Source: an uncultured Prevotella sp. (lineage in GTDB: Bacteria; Bacteroidota; Bacteroidia; Bacteroidales; Bacteroidaceae). Taken from it: DNA of 64,000 nucleotides. Position 1 is the first letter of the stretch; each line of letters opens with the position of its first letter. Of this stretch, positions 24,973-32,958 are shown piece by piece. The position numbers and the translations under genes are program-made. Where the stretch lies: the NCBI GenBank assembly GCA_900548585.1, contig URLI01000001.1, forward strand, positions 1-64,000. Reading direction: 5' to 3'. The notes beneath the pieces were generated by a model. It did not search any database. It worked only from the letters and a program-made list of their open reading frames with translations, and was not told the origin of the DNA.

Positions 24973-25422
24973 ATGTTTCGACTAAACCTACCCGATTACG
25001 AAATAAAAATAAAAGAGAAGGACGGCAGGCCGCACATCTTCGATTTCCTGCGGCGCAGGTTTGTCGCACTGACACCCGAAGAGTGGGTGCGGCAGCATTT
25101 CGTGCATTTCCTTGCAGACCACAAGGGCTATCCTGCCGGACTGATTGCCAACGAGGTGGAACTGCACATCGGCGGGAAAAAACTGCGCTGCGACTCCATT
25201 ATATATAACAAGGAGGCGAAACCGGTGATGATTGTGGAGTACAAGGCGCCAACGATACCAATCACGCAGCAGGTCTTCGACCAGATAACGGCATACAACA
25301 TGCTGCTGCACGTGGACTATCTGACAATCTCAAACGGGATGCAGCATGTGTGCTGCAAGATGGACTACGGGCAACACCGCTATGGCTTCCTTAAGGAGAT
25401 ACCTGCATACGCGGAGTTGTGA
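24973..25422 (+). CDS. Solitary HsdR N-terminal-type nuclease domain protein
   Basis: This 149-residue protein matches the N-terminal nuclease domain of type I restriction R subunits (HSDR_N_2). The PD-(D/E)xK core is LRCDSIIYNKEAKPVMIVEYKAP, with Asp and Glu-x-Lys visible. No helicase, methylase or specificity gene is nearby. It is thus probably a stand-alone domain conserved in Bacteroidetes rather than a functional restriction system. The ATG at 24973 is preferred because the promoter is at 24916. It is followed by a 59-residue ORF and a transporter gene. Confidence 0.8.
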   Translation: MFRLNLPDYEIKIKEKDGRPHIFDFLRRRFVALTPEEWVRQHFVHFLADHKGYPAGLIANEVELHIGGKKLRCDSIIYNKEAKPVMIVEYKAPTIPITQQVFDQITAYNMLLHVDYLTISNGMQHVCCKMDYGQHRYGFLKEIPAYAEL

Positions 25423-25490
25423 CACAGGCCGCAACGCCCTGTGAGAAAGGCGGATGTGGCAAAAATGAAAAAAACATGGAATATTGAGTT

Positions 25491-25670
25491 ATGAAAAAGG
25501 CTACAATGAAGAACATAATAACGGGCGAGGAGAAGCGCGTTACACTGACTACCGAGCACCCCGCAGCGCGGTGCGGAATAGCCGTATGGGTGGATGGCGA
25601 CGGAAAGGCATATTTCCCTGAAGACGTGCAGAACCCTTTCTACGAACTGAAAGAGGTGACAGACGACTGA
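25491..25670 (+). CDS. 59-residue protein of unknown function
   Basis: This short ORF begins MKKATMKNIITGEEKR and ends FYELKEVTDD, with a centre GIAVWVDGDGKAYF that looks like a beta-hairpin. It fits between the nuclease gene (69-base gap) and the transporter gene (21-base gap), all on the plus strand. Codon use resembles its neighbours and the ORF has a clear stop just before the next start. No Shine-Dalgarno is visible. A second start at residue 6 is possible. Family unknown to me. Confidence 0.6.
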   Translation: MKKATMKNIITGEEKRVTLTTEHPAARCGIAVWVDGDGKAYFPEDVQNPFYELKEVTDD

Positions 25671-25691
25671 CAGCACAACAATCAATCCGCC

Positions 25692-26642
25692 ATGCTGAAA
25701 TTCCTGAAAGACTGGACGCTGCCTGTGGCCATCGCCACGGGAACGTTTTTCTACCTGCTGTTCTACTGCGTCCCGGCGCTCGACGACGCCGCAAACTGGT
25801 TCGGGCCGGTGTTCGACTTCATCTTCCCGTTCTTCGTGTTCCTCACCCTGCTCGTCACTTTCTGCAAGGTGGACTTCCACCAAATGCGCCCACACCGGTG
25901 GCACGCATGGGTAATGGCGGCGCAGGTGGCGCTCGTGGCGACAAACCTGGCAATCATTTTCTTTGTCGGCGACAGCGTCGAGCAGAAAATAATGTGGGAG
26001 GGAGTGCTTACCTGCATAATCGGCCCGTCCGCATCAGCCGCCCCCGTCGTCACCGGCAAGCTGGGAGGAAACATCAGCACGATGACCACCTTCACGCTTA
26101 TTTCATCAATCGCCTCGGCGTTCATGATACCACTCGTGTTCCCAATGCTCGAGCACGATGCACAGATAACGTTCATGGCGGCCTTCCTCGTCATTCTCGA
26201 GAAACTGGCAATGGTGCTTGTCCTGCCGCTCGTCCTGGGCTATCTCATACGCCACTTCGCGCGCCCACTGCACCGCTGGATAGTGTCGCGACCCAACCTC
26301 GGGTTCTATTTCTGGGGCGTATCGCTATCGATAACCACTGGCATCACAGTGAAGAACATAGTTCACTCCGACGCATCACTCACCCTGCTACTGATGATTG
26401 CTGCCCTATCGCTAATAGTATGTTTCGTTCAGTTTGGGATCGGGCGCGCCATCGGCAGTCGCTTCGGCGAGAAGATAAACTCCGGGCAGGCCATGTTCCA
26501 GAAAAACACGTCACTGAGCATCTGGGTGGCATACATGTACCTCAATCCCGTGGCATCCATCGGGGCCGGCTGCTATGTGCTGTGGCAGAACATCATCAAC
26601 TCGCTGGAACTGTGGGAATACAGGAAAAGGAATGCGAAATGA
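25692..26642 (+). CDS. BASS-family (bile acid:sodium symporter-like) transporter
   Basis: This 316-residue membrane protein has about nine or ten hydrophobic helices. It includes the conserved polar segment IGPSASAAPVVTGKLGGN and a later FQKNTSLSIWVAYMYLNP, as in SBF/BASS-type transporters. The substrate is unknown; relatives carry organic anions, pantoate or bile salts. It is the last gene of the plus-strand cluster and is followed by array B. Nothing in the neighbours points to the substrate. Confidence 0.8.
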   Translation: MLKFLKDWTLPVAIATGTFFYLLFYCVPALDDAANWFGPVFDFIFPFFVFLTLLVTFCKVDFHQMRPHRWHAWVMAAQVALVATNLAIIFFVGDSVEQKIMWEGVLTCIIGPSASAAPVVTGKLGGNISTMTTFTLISSIASAFMIPLVFPMLEHDAQITFMAAFLVILEKLAMVLVLPLVLGYLIRHFARPLHRWIVSRPNLGFYFWGVSLSITTGITVKNIVHSDASLTLLLMIAALSLIVCFVQFGIGRAIGSRFGEKINSGQAMFQKNTSLSIWVAYMYLNPVASIGAGCYVLWQNIINSLELWEYRKRNAK

Positions 26643-26747
26643 CATGTCACGCCGCCCCACGGCAAATGTCCGCGTCAACAACAATCAACAAAAGACTGGC
26701 TTGCGGTTAGCTTCTTATAGTCATGCGACACATGGCAAACAGGAAGG

Positions 26748-26835
26748 CAAAACCGCCGAAATTGCAGTGCAAAGCCGCCGAAATTGATGAACAAAACCGC
26801 CGAATTTGCAGTACAAAACCGCCGAAATTGGTATG
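26748..26835. repeat. 22-bp tandem array B (four units)
   Basis: Four 22-base units start at 26748, 26770, 26792 and 26814. Each begins CAAA(A/G)CCGCCGAA(A/T)TTG, with variable last bases GCAGTG, GATGAA, GCAGTA and GTATG. It lies between convergent genes, downstream of the BASS transporter. Confidence 0.9.
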
Positions 26836-26905
26836 TAAACAGTCGTCCATTGAAAAGTATTTGACTTATTGATAATAAATAATACAATTACTTTACAAGG
26901 GGCGG

Positions 26906-27058
26906 CTACCTATGATTCCTGTATGAAAAAACGTAAAGTGATATTTCTACAAGGTTTTTTAGGGTTTGGCAAAGTATGGATAAGGCATCATGGGCAGGTG
27001 CCACGAATTCAAACCACACCTGCTCTGTAATGGTTCTGTTGGAAAACTGTCGTTTCAT
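26906..27058 (-). CDS. Possible 50-residue ORF or gene relic
   Basis: Reading starts MKRQFSNRTITEQVWFEF and continues 50 residues to a TAG. It lies at the left border of the arsenic island. There is a -7-like TACCTTTA just upstream but no ribosome site. It may be the truncated start of a mobile-element gene; I cannot name a family. Confidence 0.2.
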   Translation of the reverse strand: MKRQFSNRTITEQVWFEFVAPAHDALSILCQTLKNLVEISLYVFSYRNHR

Positions 27059-27135
27059 ACTATAAAGGTACGAAAAGTAAGTTGTTTGCCACCTTTATTT
27101 TCGTTTGTGTAACTGTATTTATTACATTTTGATAA

Positions 27136-28194
27136 TCATTTCTCAGAATGATCCGTTTCCATGAAATAATGACGAGTCTTATTGGCAATCCTTACCAACA
27201 TCAACATAACCGGAACTTCCACCAGCACGCCCACCACCGTAGCCAATGCAGCCCCGGATTGTAAACCAAAAAGAGAAATAGCCACAGCAACCGACAATTC
27301 AAAGAAATTACTTGCCCCTATCATTCCAGCAGGTGCGGCAACATCATGGGGTAATTTCCACCATTTCGCCCAACCGTAAGCAACGAAGAATATCATAACC
27401 GTTTGCAACACAAGCGGAACTGCAATCAATAAGATATGCAGGGGATTGTTCAGTATCGTTTCTCCCTGAAATGAAAACAGTATAATAAGCGTTAATAGCA
27501 AACCACCTACTGTATAATTATCAAATTTCTTAATAAATACGTTATTGAAATATTCCACACCTTTGCGGCGGATAACCATTATGCGGGTAATGACCCCGGC
27601 AGCAAGTGGTATCACAACAAACAGCCCTACGGACAACAACATAGTGTCCCACGGGATCGATACGCCGCCAACTCCCAGCAAGAAAGCAACGATAGGAGCA
27701 AACGCTACCAATATGATTAAATCGTTCACTGCCACTTGTACCAGTGTATAAGCGGCATCCCCTTTAGTAAGGTAACTCCACACGAACACCATAGCTGTAC
27801 AAGGTGCAGCCCCCAATAACACCGCCCCAGCCAAATATTCCTCGGCTAATCCAGCAGGTATAAAGGCTTTGAAAACCACATAGAAGAATAAATAGGCTAT
27901 TCCGAACATGGTAAATGGCTTTATCAGCCAATTTGTAACACAGGTAACTATTATTCCTTTCGGACGCTTGCCTACATTCTTAACACTTTGAAAATCAACT
28001 TTTAGCATCATCGGATAAATCATTAACCAAATCAGGATTGCCACGGGTATAGACACGTTGGCATATTCAAATTTGCTTAATGTTTGCGGAATTGCCGGAA
28101 GCCATTGTCCTACGGCAATTCCAATAATGATGCATAAGGCAACCCAGATAGTCAGGTATTTTTCAAAAAATCCAATTCCTTTTTTCTTTTCCAT
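27136..28194 (-). CDS. acr3: ACR3-family arsenite efflux transporter
   Basis: This 352-residue inner-membrane protein has ten predicted helices and belongs to the ACR3 arsenite permease family. It shows the helix-4 motif GAAPCTAMVFVWSYL with the conserved cysteine and PHDVAAPAGMIGASNFFELSVAVAISLFG near the end. It exports As(III), produced from arsenate by ArsC and possibly handed over by ArsD/ArsA. It is the last gene of the ars operon, 12 bases after arsC. Base composition is AT-richer than flanking chromosome. Confidence 0.95.
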   Translation of the reverse strand: MEKKKGIGFFEKYLTIWVALCIIIGIAVGQWLPAIPQTLSKFEYANVSIPVAILIWLMIYPMMLKVDFQSVKNVGKRPKGIIVTCVTNWLIKPFTMFGIAYLFFYVVFKAFIPAGLAEEYLAGAVLLGAAPCTAMVFVWSYLTKGDAAYTLVQVAVNDLIILVAFAPIVAFLLGVGGVSIPWDTMLLSVGLFVVIPLAAGVITRIMVIRRKGVEYFNNVFIKKFDNYTVGGLLLTLIILFSFQGETILNNPLHILLIAVPLVLQTVMIFFVAYGWAKWWKLPHDVAAPAGMIGASNFFELSVAVAISLFGLQSGAALATVVGVLVEVPVMLMLVRIANKTRHYFMETDHSEK

Positions 28195-28206
28195 AACAAT
28201 AATTAT

Positions 28207-28635
28207 TTAGCTTAATTGTGGTTTTAATTCGTTCAGGTAGAAGTCATAGAAACGGGCTTTTATTTCATCCCGTACCCGATGAAATTCACTGTTTATAAAC
28301 TCTGGCGTTCCGATTGCTTCCGAGGGGTCGTCAAATCCCATGTGCAGTCTCTTTCCGACTTTACCAGTAAACACTGGGCAGCTTTCATTCGCCCCACCGC
28401 AGACCGTAATCACATAATCCCATTCCTGCCTTATATATAGGTTTACACTTTTAGGGATATGGTGGACTAAATCTATACCCATTTCATCCATAACCTTTAC
28501 CGCCATCGGATTAACCTTTTCAGCAGGTTTTGTTCCTGCTGAAAAGACATCCAGTTTATGGTCAAATGATTGTAGAAAGCCATGTGCCATTTGGCTGCGG
28601 CAGCTATTCCCCGTACAAAGAATTAAAATCTTCAT
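28207..28635 (-). CDS. arsC: Thioredoxin-type arsenate reductase
   Basis: This 142-residue low-molecular-weight phosphatase-fold arsenate reductase has the P-loop CTGNSCRS with nucleophile Cys7. The redox cysteines Cys79 and Cys86 are in VCGGANESCP. This matches the thioredoxin-coupled (Staphylococcus pI258-like) class. It reduces As(V) to As(III) in the cytoplasm for export by ACR3. It sits between arsA and acr3 in the operon. Confidence 0.95.
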   Translation of the reverse strand: MKILILCTGNSCRSQMAHGFLQSFDHKLDVFSAGTKPAEKVNPMAVKVMDEMGIDLVHHIPKSVNLYIRQEWDYVITVCGGANESCPVFTGKVGKRLHMGFDDPSEAIGTPEFINSEFHRVRDEIKARFYDFYLNELKPQLS

Positions 28636-28639
28636 GTTT

Positions 28640-30352
28640 TTAATTATTTTTCCAAGCTATCAGGGCAGCATTTCCCTTTGACAATTCTTCTACTTTCTTA
28701 ATCCAAACCAATTCATTTTGCGCCTTTGCCCGCAAGAAAGAATTTTCGGTGTCAGTTAATGACAAGCAAGCATTCACGATCCACCATTTATTATTAATCC
28801 CGGCACGTTGTAAATCCATTTGCAAACGTTCGGCTTCAAATACGGGTGTTGCTTAGGGCAGGGTCACAATAACGACTTCTGTTTCCTGCTGGTTTCTCAA
28901 ACGTGGTAACAGCTTTCTTACGGAGGCGGGAGTGTCGCCATGTGTACGTTGTACTTCTTTATGGTAACTTTCCGTTGCATCCAGCAACAACAAAGTGTGT
29001 CCAGTAGGTGCGGTGTCAATGACTACGACTTCATTTTCTGCCTTATCGACAATTTCAGCAAAAGCCCTAAATACTGCAATTTCCTGCGTACACGGTGAAC
29101 GTAAATCTTCCTCAATATATTCCATATCTTCGGCTGTCATTGTTTCCGCAGCTTTACTGCGAACCTCGTTTTTATAGGCTTCCAACACTTCCGCTTCGTC
29201 AATACGGCTTACCGTAATGCCAGCCTGAACAGCAAGGCTATAATTCAGATGGTTTGCCGGGTCAGTGGTGGTAAGATGCACCTTTGCGCCCAGTTTTGTT
29301 AATTTCAGGGCTATTTCAGTGGCTATAGTGGTTTTTCCCACGCCGCCTTTCCCCATAGTAAAAACAACCCTTTTACCTGATTGATAGAGGTCGTTTACCA
29401 GTTCATCCATCCCTTTGGCATCGGTAATCGGCTGATAGTTCGCATCATTTGTCAAATCATCATTGTAAAGCATCCGGCGGATATTCGCAATATTAGATAA
29501 ATTGTATGACCGTAAAGGGACATAATAAGACGGATATTCCAGCAGTTCCGCAGGAATCTGTTTCAGGGCATTTTGCTGCCTGTCATATATCTGTTTCGAT
29601 ATGTTATCGGCTTCATCTAATTGCAGCAAAAGCCCGTTGATTACCAATAGCTGGTTTTTAATTCCCAGTAATTGCAATTCATGTGAAGAACGGGCGGCTT
29701 CTTTTAATGGTGCAATTTCAGGACGGCTAACCAATACTAAGCGGGTTGCGTTTGCATCCGAAAGTGTTTCAACTGCCTGCTTATAGATACCTTTCCGTTC
29801 TTCCAAACCGGATAATTGACCTAAGCAAGATGCACCGTGCGTACTCTCACTAATGAATGTACTCCACGCTGATGGTAGTTGTAACATTCGTAACGTGTGC
29901 CCCGTGGGGGCTGTATCAAAGATAATATGGTCGTATTCTTTTGCTTTGTTAGCATCCGTGATAAAATCGGAAAACTGGTTGAAAGCCGCAATTTCTACCG
30001 TACAAGAGCCTGAAAGTTGTTCTTCCATATTCTGAATTACACTTTCGGGCAGTTGTCCCCGGAAAGGAGCAATAACGCTTTCCCTGTATTCGGCTGCGGC
30101 TTGTTCCGGGTCGAGATTAACGACCGTTAAGCCGGGTACTTCTTGAATATCCGTGCCGTGTCCGTTCAGTGTTTGATTAAACACATCTTGCAGGTTTGAA
30201 GCCGGGTCTGTACTGATAAGAAGTATTTTCTTTCCATTATCTGCTAAGCCTACCGCAGTAGCACAAGCAATCGAAGTTTTTCCAACACCGCCCTTTCCGG
30301 TGAAGAAAAGATACTTAGTCAAGCCTGTATCTGACAAATTGAATGTTTCCAT
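28640..30352 (-). pseudogene. arsA: arsA, arsenite-pump ATPase interrupted by an in-frame stop
   Basis: The frame encodes the duplicated ArsA/GET3 ATPase. The first P-loop is GKGGVGKTS (near residues 19-27) with DTAPTGHTLRML. The second is GKGGVGKTT (near 334-342) with DTAPTGHTLLLL. Translation stops at a TAA (28853-28855) after residue 499 (IVTLP). The same frame then continues 70 codons (ATPVFEAERLQ to LIAWKNN) to 28640. One base change (probably GAA to TAA) would explain it. Both nucleotide sites remain, so the 499-residue product might keep some activity. A sequencing error is the main alternative. Confidence 0.85.
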
Positions 30353-30377
30353 TTTTATATAATTGTCTGGTGAAAAC

Positions 30378-30704
30378 TTATTTTACTGGCATAAAATCCA
30401 AATTGACACCCGTCCATTCACTCATTTGTTTTGTGGTAGGATAGGTTTTTGAAACAGCGATTTCGCCATCCACTAAAGTAATAGGCAGTGCATCTGCCCC
30501 ATGTTTTTTCAGATGCTCGTTTACTGTTTTATTACTAACATACACTTGCGGTTCGTCACGTAAATTGTGACGGGTAACGATGATACCCTGTTTCTTCAAT
30601 TTTTCAATAACAACCGCAATACGCATTAATTCAGGATCGATATTTGTTCCACAAAGACCCGTGGGGCAACACATTGCCGGGTCGAAAATTTCAATCTTTT
30701 TCAT
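30378..30704 (-). CDS. arsD: ArsD arsenite metallochaperone
   Basis: This 108-residue protein has the ArsD cysteine set Cys12, Cys13 and Cys18 (MCCPTGLCG), which binds As(III) and delivers it to ArsA. It also acts as a weak repressor in some operons. The thioredoxin-like fold is indicated by ALPITLVDGEI. It lies 25 bases upstream of arsA. With arsA interrupted, the partner may be impaired. Confidence 0.94.
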   Translation of the reverse strand: MKKIEIFDPAMCCPTGLCGTNIDPELMRIAVVIEKLKKQGIIVTRHNLRDEPQVYVSNKTVNEHLKKHGADALPITLVDGEIAVSKTYPTTKQMSEWTGVNLDFMPVK

Positions 30705-30738
30705 ACTGTTATTATTTAAAATGATACTCCATGTTTAA

Positions 30739-31446
30739 TTATAGATAAAAGACTACTGCATAATAAATTCCTACCGCAATAAAGAGGATGGCAACTATTT
30801 TACGAAACCATTTCTCGAATATTTGCATCCGGTTATAAAACTTACCCAATCCGGCAACGCTGTACGCTATAATCCATGCGACAAGTATCACGGGTAATCC
30901 CGTAGCAATAGCAAAAATTACAGGTAAGAGATACCCGCCCGTGTGTGCTGCTGACAAAGGCATAAGCATACCGAAATAAAATACTCCACTGGTAGGACAA
31001 AAAGCAAGGGCGAATAAAATACCCAACAGCATAGCCCCCCAACCGCCTTTAGTCCTCTTTTTCAAACTTTCACCGCCGATATTGACTTTCGGTAGATTGT
31101 GTTTTATTACATCGAGCATAAATATTCCAATGATGATTAACGCCGGAGCAATCAGCATTTCCCCGTACTTGCTTACAGCTTTTTGAACCATAAACATGCT
31201 TGCTCCCTCACGGAGAATAGGGATAAGGATAAAGCCAAGAACCGTATAACTTACTATTCTGCCGAAAGTATAAAGCAATCCGTTTATGAATATCCGGTGA
31301 TGGTTTTCTATGTCCTTACTAATAAATCCTATCGCCGTTATGTTCGTAGCTAACGGACACGGGCTGACCGCCGTTAAGATCCCCAATAGAAAAGCTGTAA
31401 TAGCAGGAATAGAACTGTTGTCTAATAGCGATTGAAGAAAGTCCAT
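30739..31446 (-). CDS. arsG: ArsG-type CcdA/DsbD-like membrane protein
   Basis: This 235-residue protein has six or seven helices and the paired cysteine motifs of the DsbD/CcdA transmembrane domain (AVSPCPLATN and ALAFCPTSGVFYFG). In Bacteroides ars operons this gene, with arsE and arsF, is linked to tolerance of methylated or aromatic arsenicals. By family it should move electrons across the membrane to the extracytoplasmic ArsF. It is separated from arsF by a single base. Confidence 0.85.
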   Translation of the reverse strand: MDFLQSLLDNSSIPAITAFLLGILTAVSPCPLATNITAIGFISKDIENHHRIFINGLLYTFGRIVSYTVLGFILIPILREGASMFMVQKAVSKYGEMLIAPALIIIGIFMLDVIKHNLPKVNIGGESLKKRTKGGWGAMLLGILFALAFCPTSGVFYFGMLMPLSAAHTGGYLLPVIFAIATGLPVILVAWIIAYSVAGLGKFYNRMQIFEKWFRKIVAILFIAVGIYYAVVFYL

Positions 31447-31447
31447 C

Positions 31448-31891
31448 TTACAACTGTTTTAACAATTCGTCAATCTTGCTTTTAATTCCCTCTTTAAACT
31501 TGTCCGGTGCATTTTTCGCATTGGAAAAACCAAACTCGGTCATATTGTTTACATTCTCTTTGCCGTCTTTCCAGCCGTTTACAAACAAAGACGACCATGT
31601 AACTTCGTACTTGTCTGCAATCGCTTCATTCTCTTTCTTTGAAATATCTATCACTTTATAGATAATTTTACCGTCTGCTTTTTCTTTTGAATAAAGGCTA
31701 TCCAAAAGGGCAACTGTATTTGTTTCTATCGCCCGGCAAGTGATACACCGTTGCGCTCCATGAAAATAAAGAACCTCTATACGGTTAGACTGTACTCCTT
31801 CCGCTTGGTTTTCTCCGGTCTTTTTCTCTGAACCATTACCACAGGAAACCAAGACCAGTGTTGCAATCAGTAGATAAAATAATTTTCTCAT
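31448..31891 (-). CDS. arsF: ArsF-type exported thioredoxin-like lipoprotein
   Basis: This 147-residue protein has a lipoprotein signal (LIATLVLVSCGNG, lipobox Cys17). A thioredoxin-like segment follows with YFHGAQRCITCRAIE, a CxxC redox pair. It belongs to the ArsF group found with arsE and arsG in Bacteroides operons. It probably receives electrons from ArsG outside the cytoplasmic membrane. The exact substrate is uncertain. Confidence 0.85.
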   Translation of the reverse strand: MRKLFYLLIATLVLVSCGNGSEKKTGENQAEGVQSNRIEVLYFHGAQRCITCRAIETNTVALLDSLYSKEKADGKIIYKVIDISKKENEAIADKYEVTWSSLFVNGWKDGKENVNNMTEFGFSNAKNAPDKFKEGIKSKIDELLKQL

Positions 31892-31900
31892 AGTTCATTT

Positions 31901-32140
31901 TTATTTGGTTATCAACTCTTTCACTTCTGCAAGGGATAACTTCTTCCCGGCTGATACGACTTTGTCGTCAATCACCAAGGCCGGAAGCCCTAAAATGTTA
32001 TACTCCATGATTTTCAACAAATCTTCCTCTTTGATAAGGGTTGCATCGCAACCTAATTCTGAAATAGCCTGTTTGGTAGTTTCGTACAAGGCTTTACAGC
32101 TTGAACACCCAGTTCCTAATACTTTAATTTCCATTGTCAT
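31901..32140 (-). CDS. arsE: ArsE-type small thioredoxin
   Basis: This 79-residue thioredoxin-fold protein has an active site GTGCSSCKAL (Cys12 and Cys15) and the cis-proline region LGLPALVIDDKVV. It is the cytoplasmic redox member of the arsEFG set and could feed ArsG. It lies between arsR and arsF. Similar proteins occur elsewhere as TM0996-type thioredoxins. Confidence 0.88.
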   Translation of the reverse strand: MTMEIKVLGTGCSSCKALYETTKQAISELGCDATLIKEEDLLKIMEYNILGLPALVIDDKVVSAGKKLSLAEVKELITK

Positions 32141-32211
32141 TCCACTTTATAGTTAATATTATAATCGTAGTTCGTAGAACTGCGAACAATTATTCCAAAA
32201 AAAAGGTACTG

Positions 32212-32538
32212 CTATTCACAGCACGATGTACCTTTATATTTACAGTCCCCTAAAAAAGCTGCAAACAGTTTTCGGGCAAGTTCCCAGTTCTCCCGGTTTA
32301 TGCAATACCGGACTTTGGGCGTTTCTATTTCTCCCTGAATTAAGCCAGCTTCTTTCAATTCTTTCAAATGCTGCGAAACGGTTGCTTTGGCAATGGGCAG
32401 TTCTTCGTGAATGTCACCGAAGAAGCAACTCTCTTGTTTTGCCAAGAAAGCAAGAATAGCCATACGCGTCGGATGTCCCATTGCTTTGGCAAAACGGGAT
32501 ATCTGTTCCAAATTTGTTGTGTACTTTTTATCTTCCAT
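32212..32538 (-). CDS. arsR: ArsR-family arsenic-responsive repressor
   Basis: This 108-residue winged-helix regulator has helix-turn-helix KATVSQHLKELKEAGL (residues 51-66). Possible As(III) ligands are Cys38 (ESCFFG), Cys79 and the terminal Cys106-Cys107. The ELCVCDL pair of Escherichia coli ArsR is not present, so the metal site is of another subtype. The ATG at 32538 is used because the operator and -7 element lie directly upstream, excluding the longer frame from 32640. First gene of the operon. Confidence 0.94.
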   Translation of the reverse strand: MEDKKYTTNLEQISRFAKAMGHPTRMAILAFLAKQESCFFGDIHEELPIAKATVSQHLKELKEAGLIQGEIETPKVRYCINRENWELARKLFAAFLGDCKYKGTSCCE

Positions 32539-32551
32539 TATTCTATATGTA

Positions 32552-32586
32552 ATATTGTTTGTCGTTCGCAAAATTACAAACAATAT
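32552..32586 (-). promoter_or_regulatory. ArsR operator overlapping the ars promoter
   Basis: Perfect 11-bp inverted repeat ATATTGTTTGT (32552-32562) and ACAAACAATAT (32576-32586) surround the minus-strand -7 element TAATTTTG. Binding here would block the whole operon. Confidence 0.75.
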
Positions 32587-32958
32587 ATGACATATGCAAG
32601 TAATATCGTTTTTTATGTCTAAGAAAAATATTAGGAGCAATTCTATATTGCGGTTTCAGGTCTAAGTTATTAATAATTCCATGTGAGAGCATCTTATGAT
32701 TCCAGAATTCAAATGAATAGATGCTTCTGTCTCGCAGAGCACTTGCAAAATCACAAGTTGAGACCTTTGCAAAACGACGCTCCTTAAATCACATTTTCAA
32801 GAATCTCATCATTTTTTGTGCGAATTTGGAAAAATATAGGTTATATTGGCTCACATATATTGCTACGCCTCCAGTAAACCACATTTTAATGGAACTGGAG
32901 GCGCGAACGGCAATCAATGGCATACAAGTTGGCGGCAAGCGCCAATGCCTCATGGCAC
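32587..32958. other. Right border of the arsenic island, no gene
   Basis: AT-rich upstream part followed by a change to chromosomal composition after about 32900. GAGACCTTTGCAAAACG (32760-32776) resembles the end of insertion sequences in this group but no transposase remains. A 10-bp inverted repeat CGCCTCCAGT (32866-32875) and ACTGGAGGCG (32894-32903) lies just after the stop of the zinc-ribbon gene and may act as its terminator. Confidence 0.35.

Larger units (their letters stand above)
26643..27135. other. Intergenic region between transporter and arsenic island
   Basis: This region contains array B (26748-26835) and then AT-richer DNA that marks the left edge of the arsenic island. A 50-residue reading frame on the minus strand (26906-27058) is the only other notable content. 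I see no terminal inverted repeat or direct repeat that would define the island end. Confidence 0.4.

Noticed and set aside
28853..28855. Recoding at the arsA stop
   Set aside because: The codon is TAA, not a selenocysteine or pyrrolysine codon, and no recoding element is visible. A nonsense mutation or sequence error is simpler.
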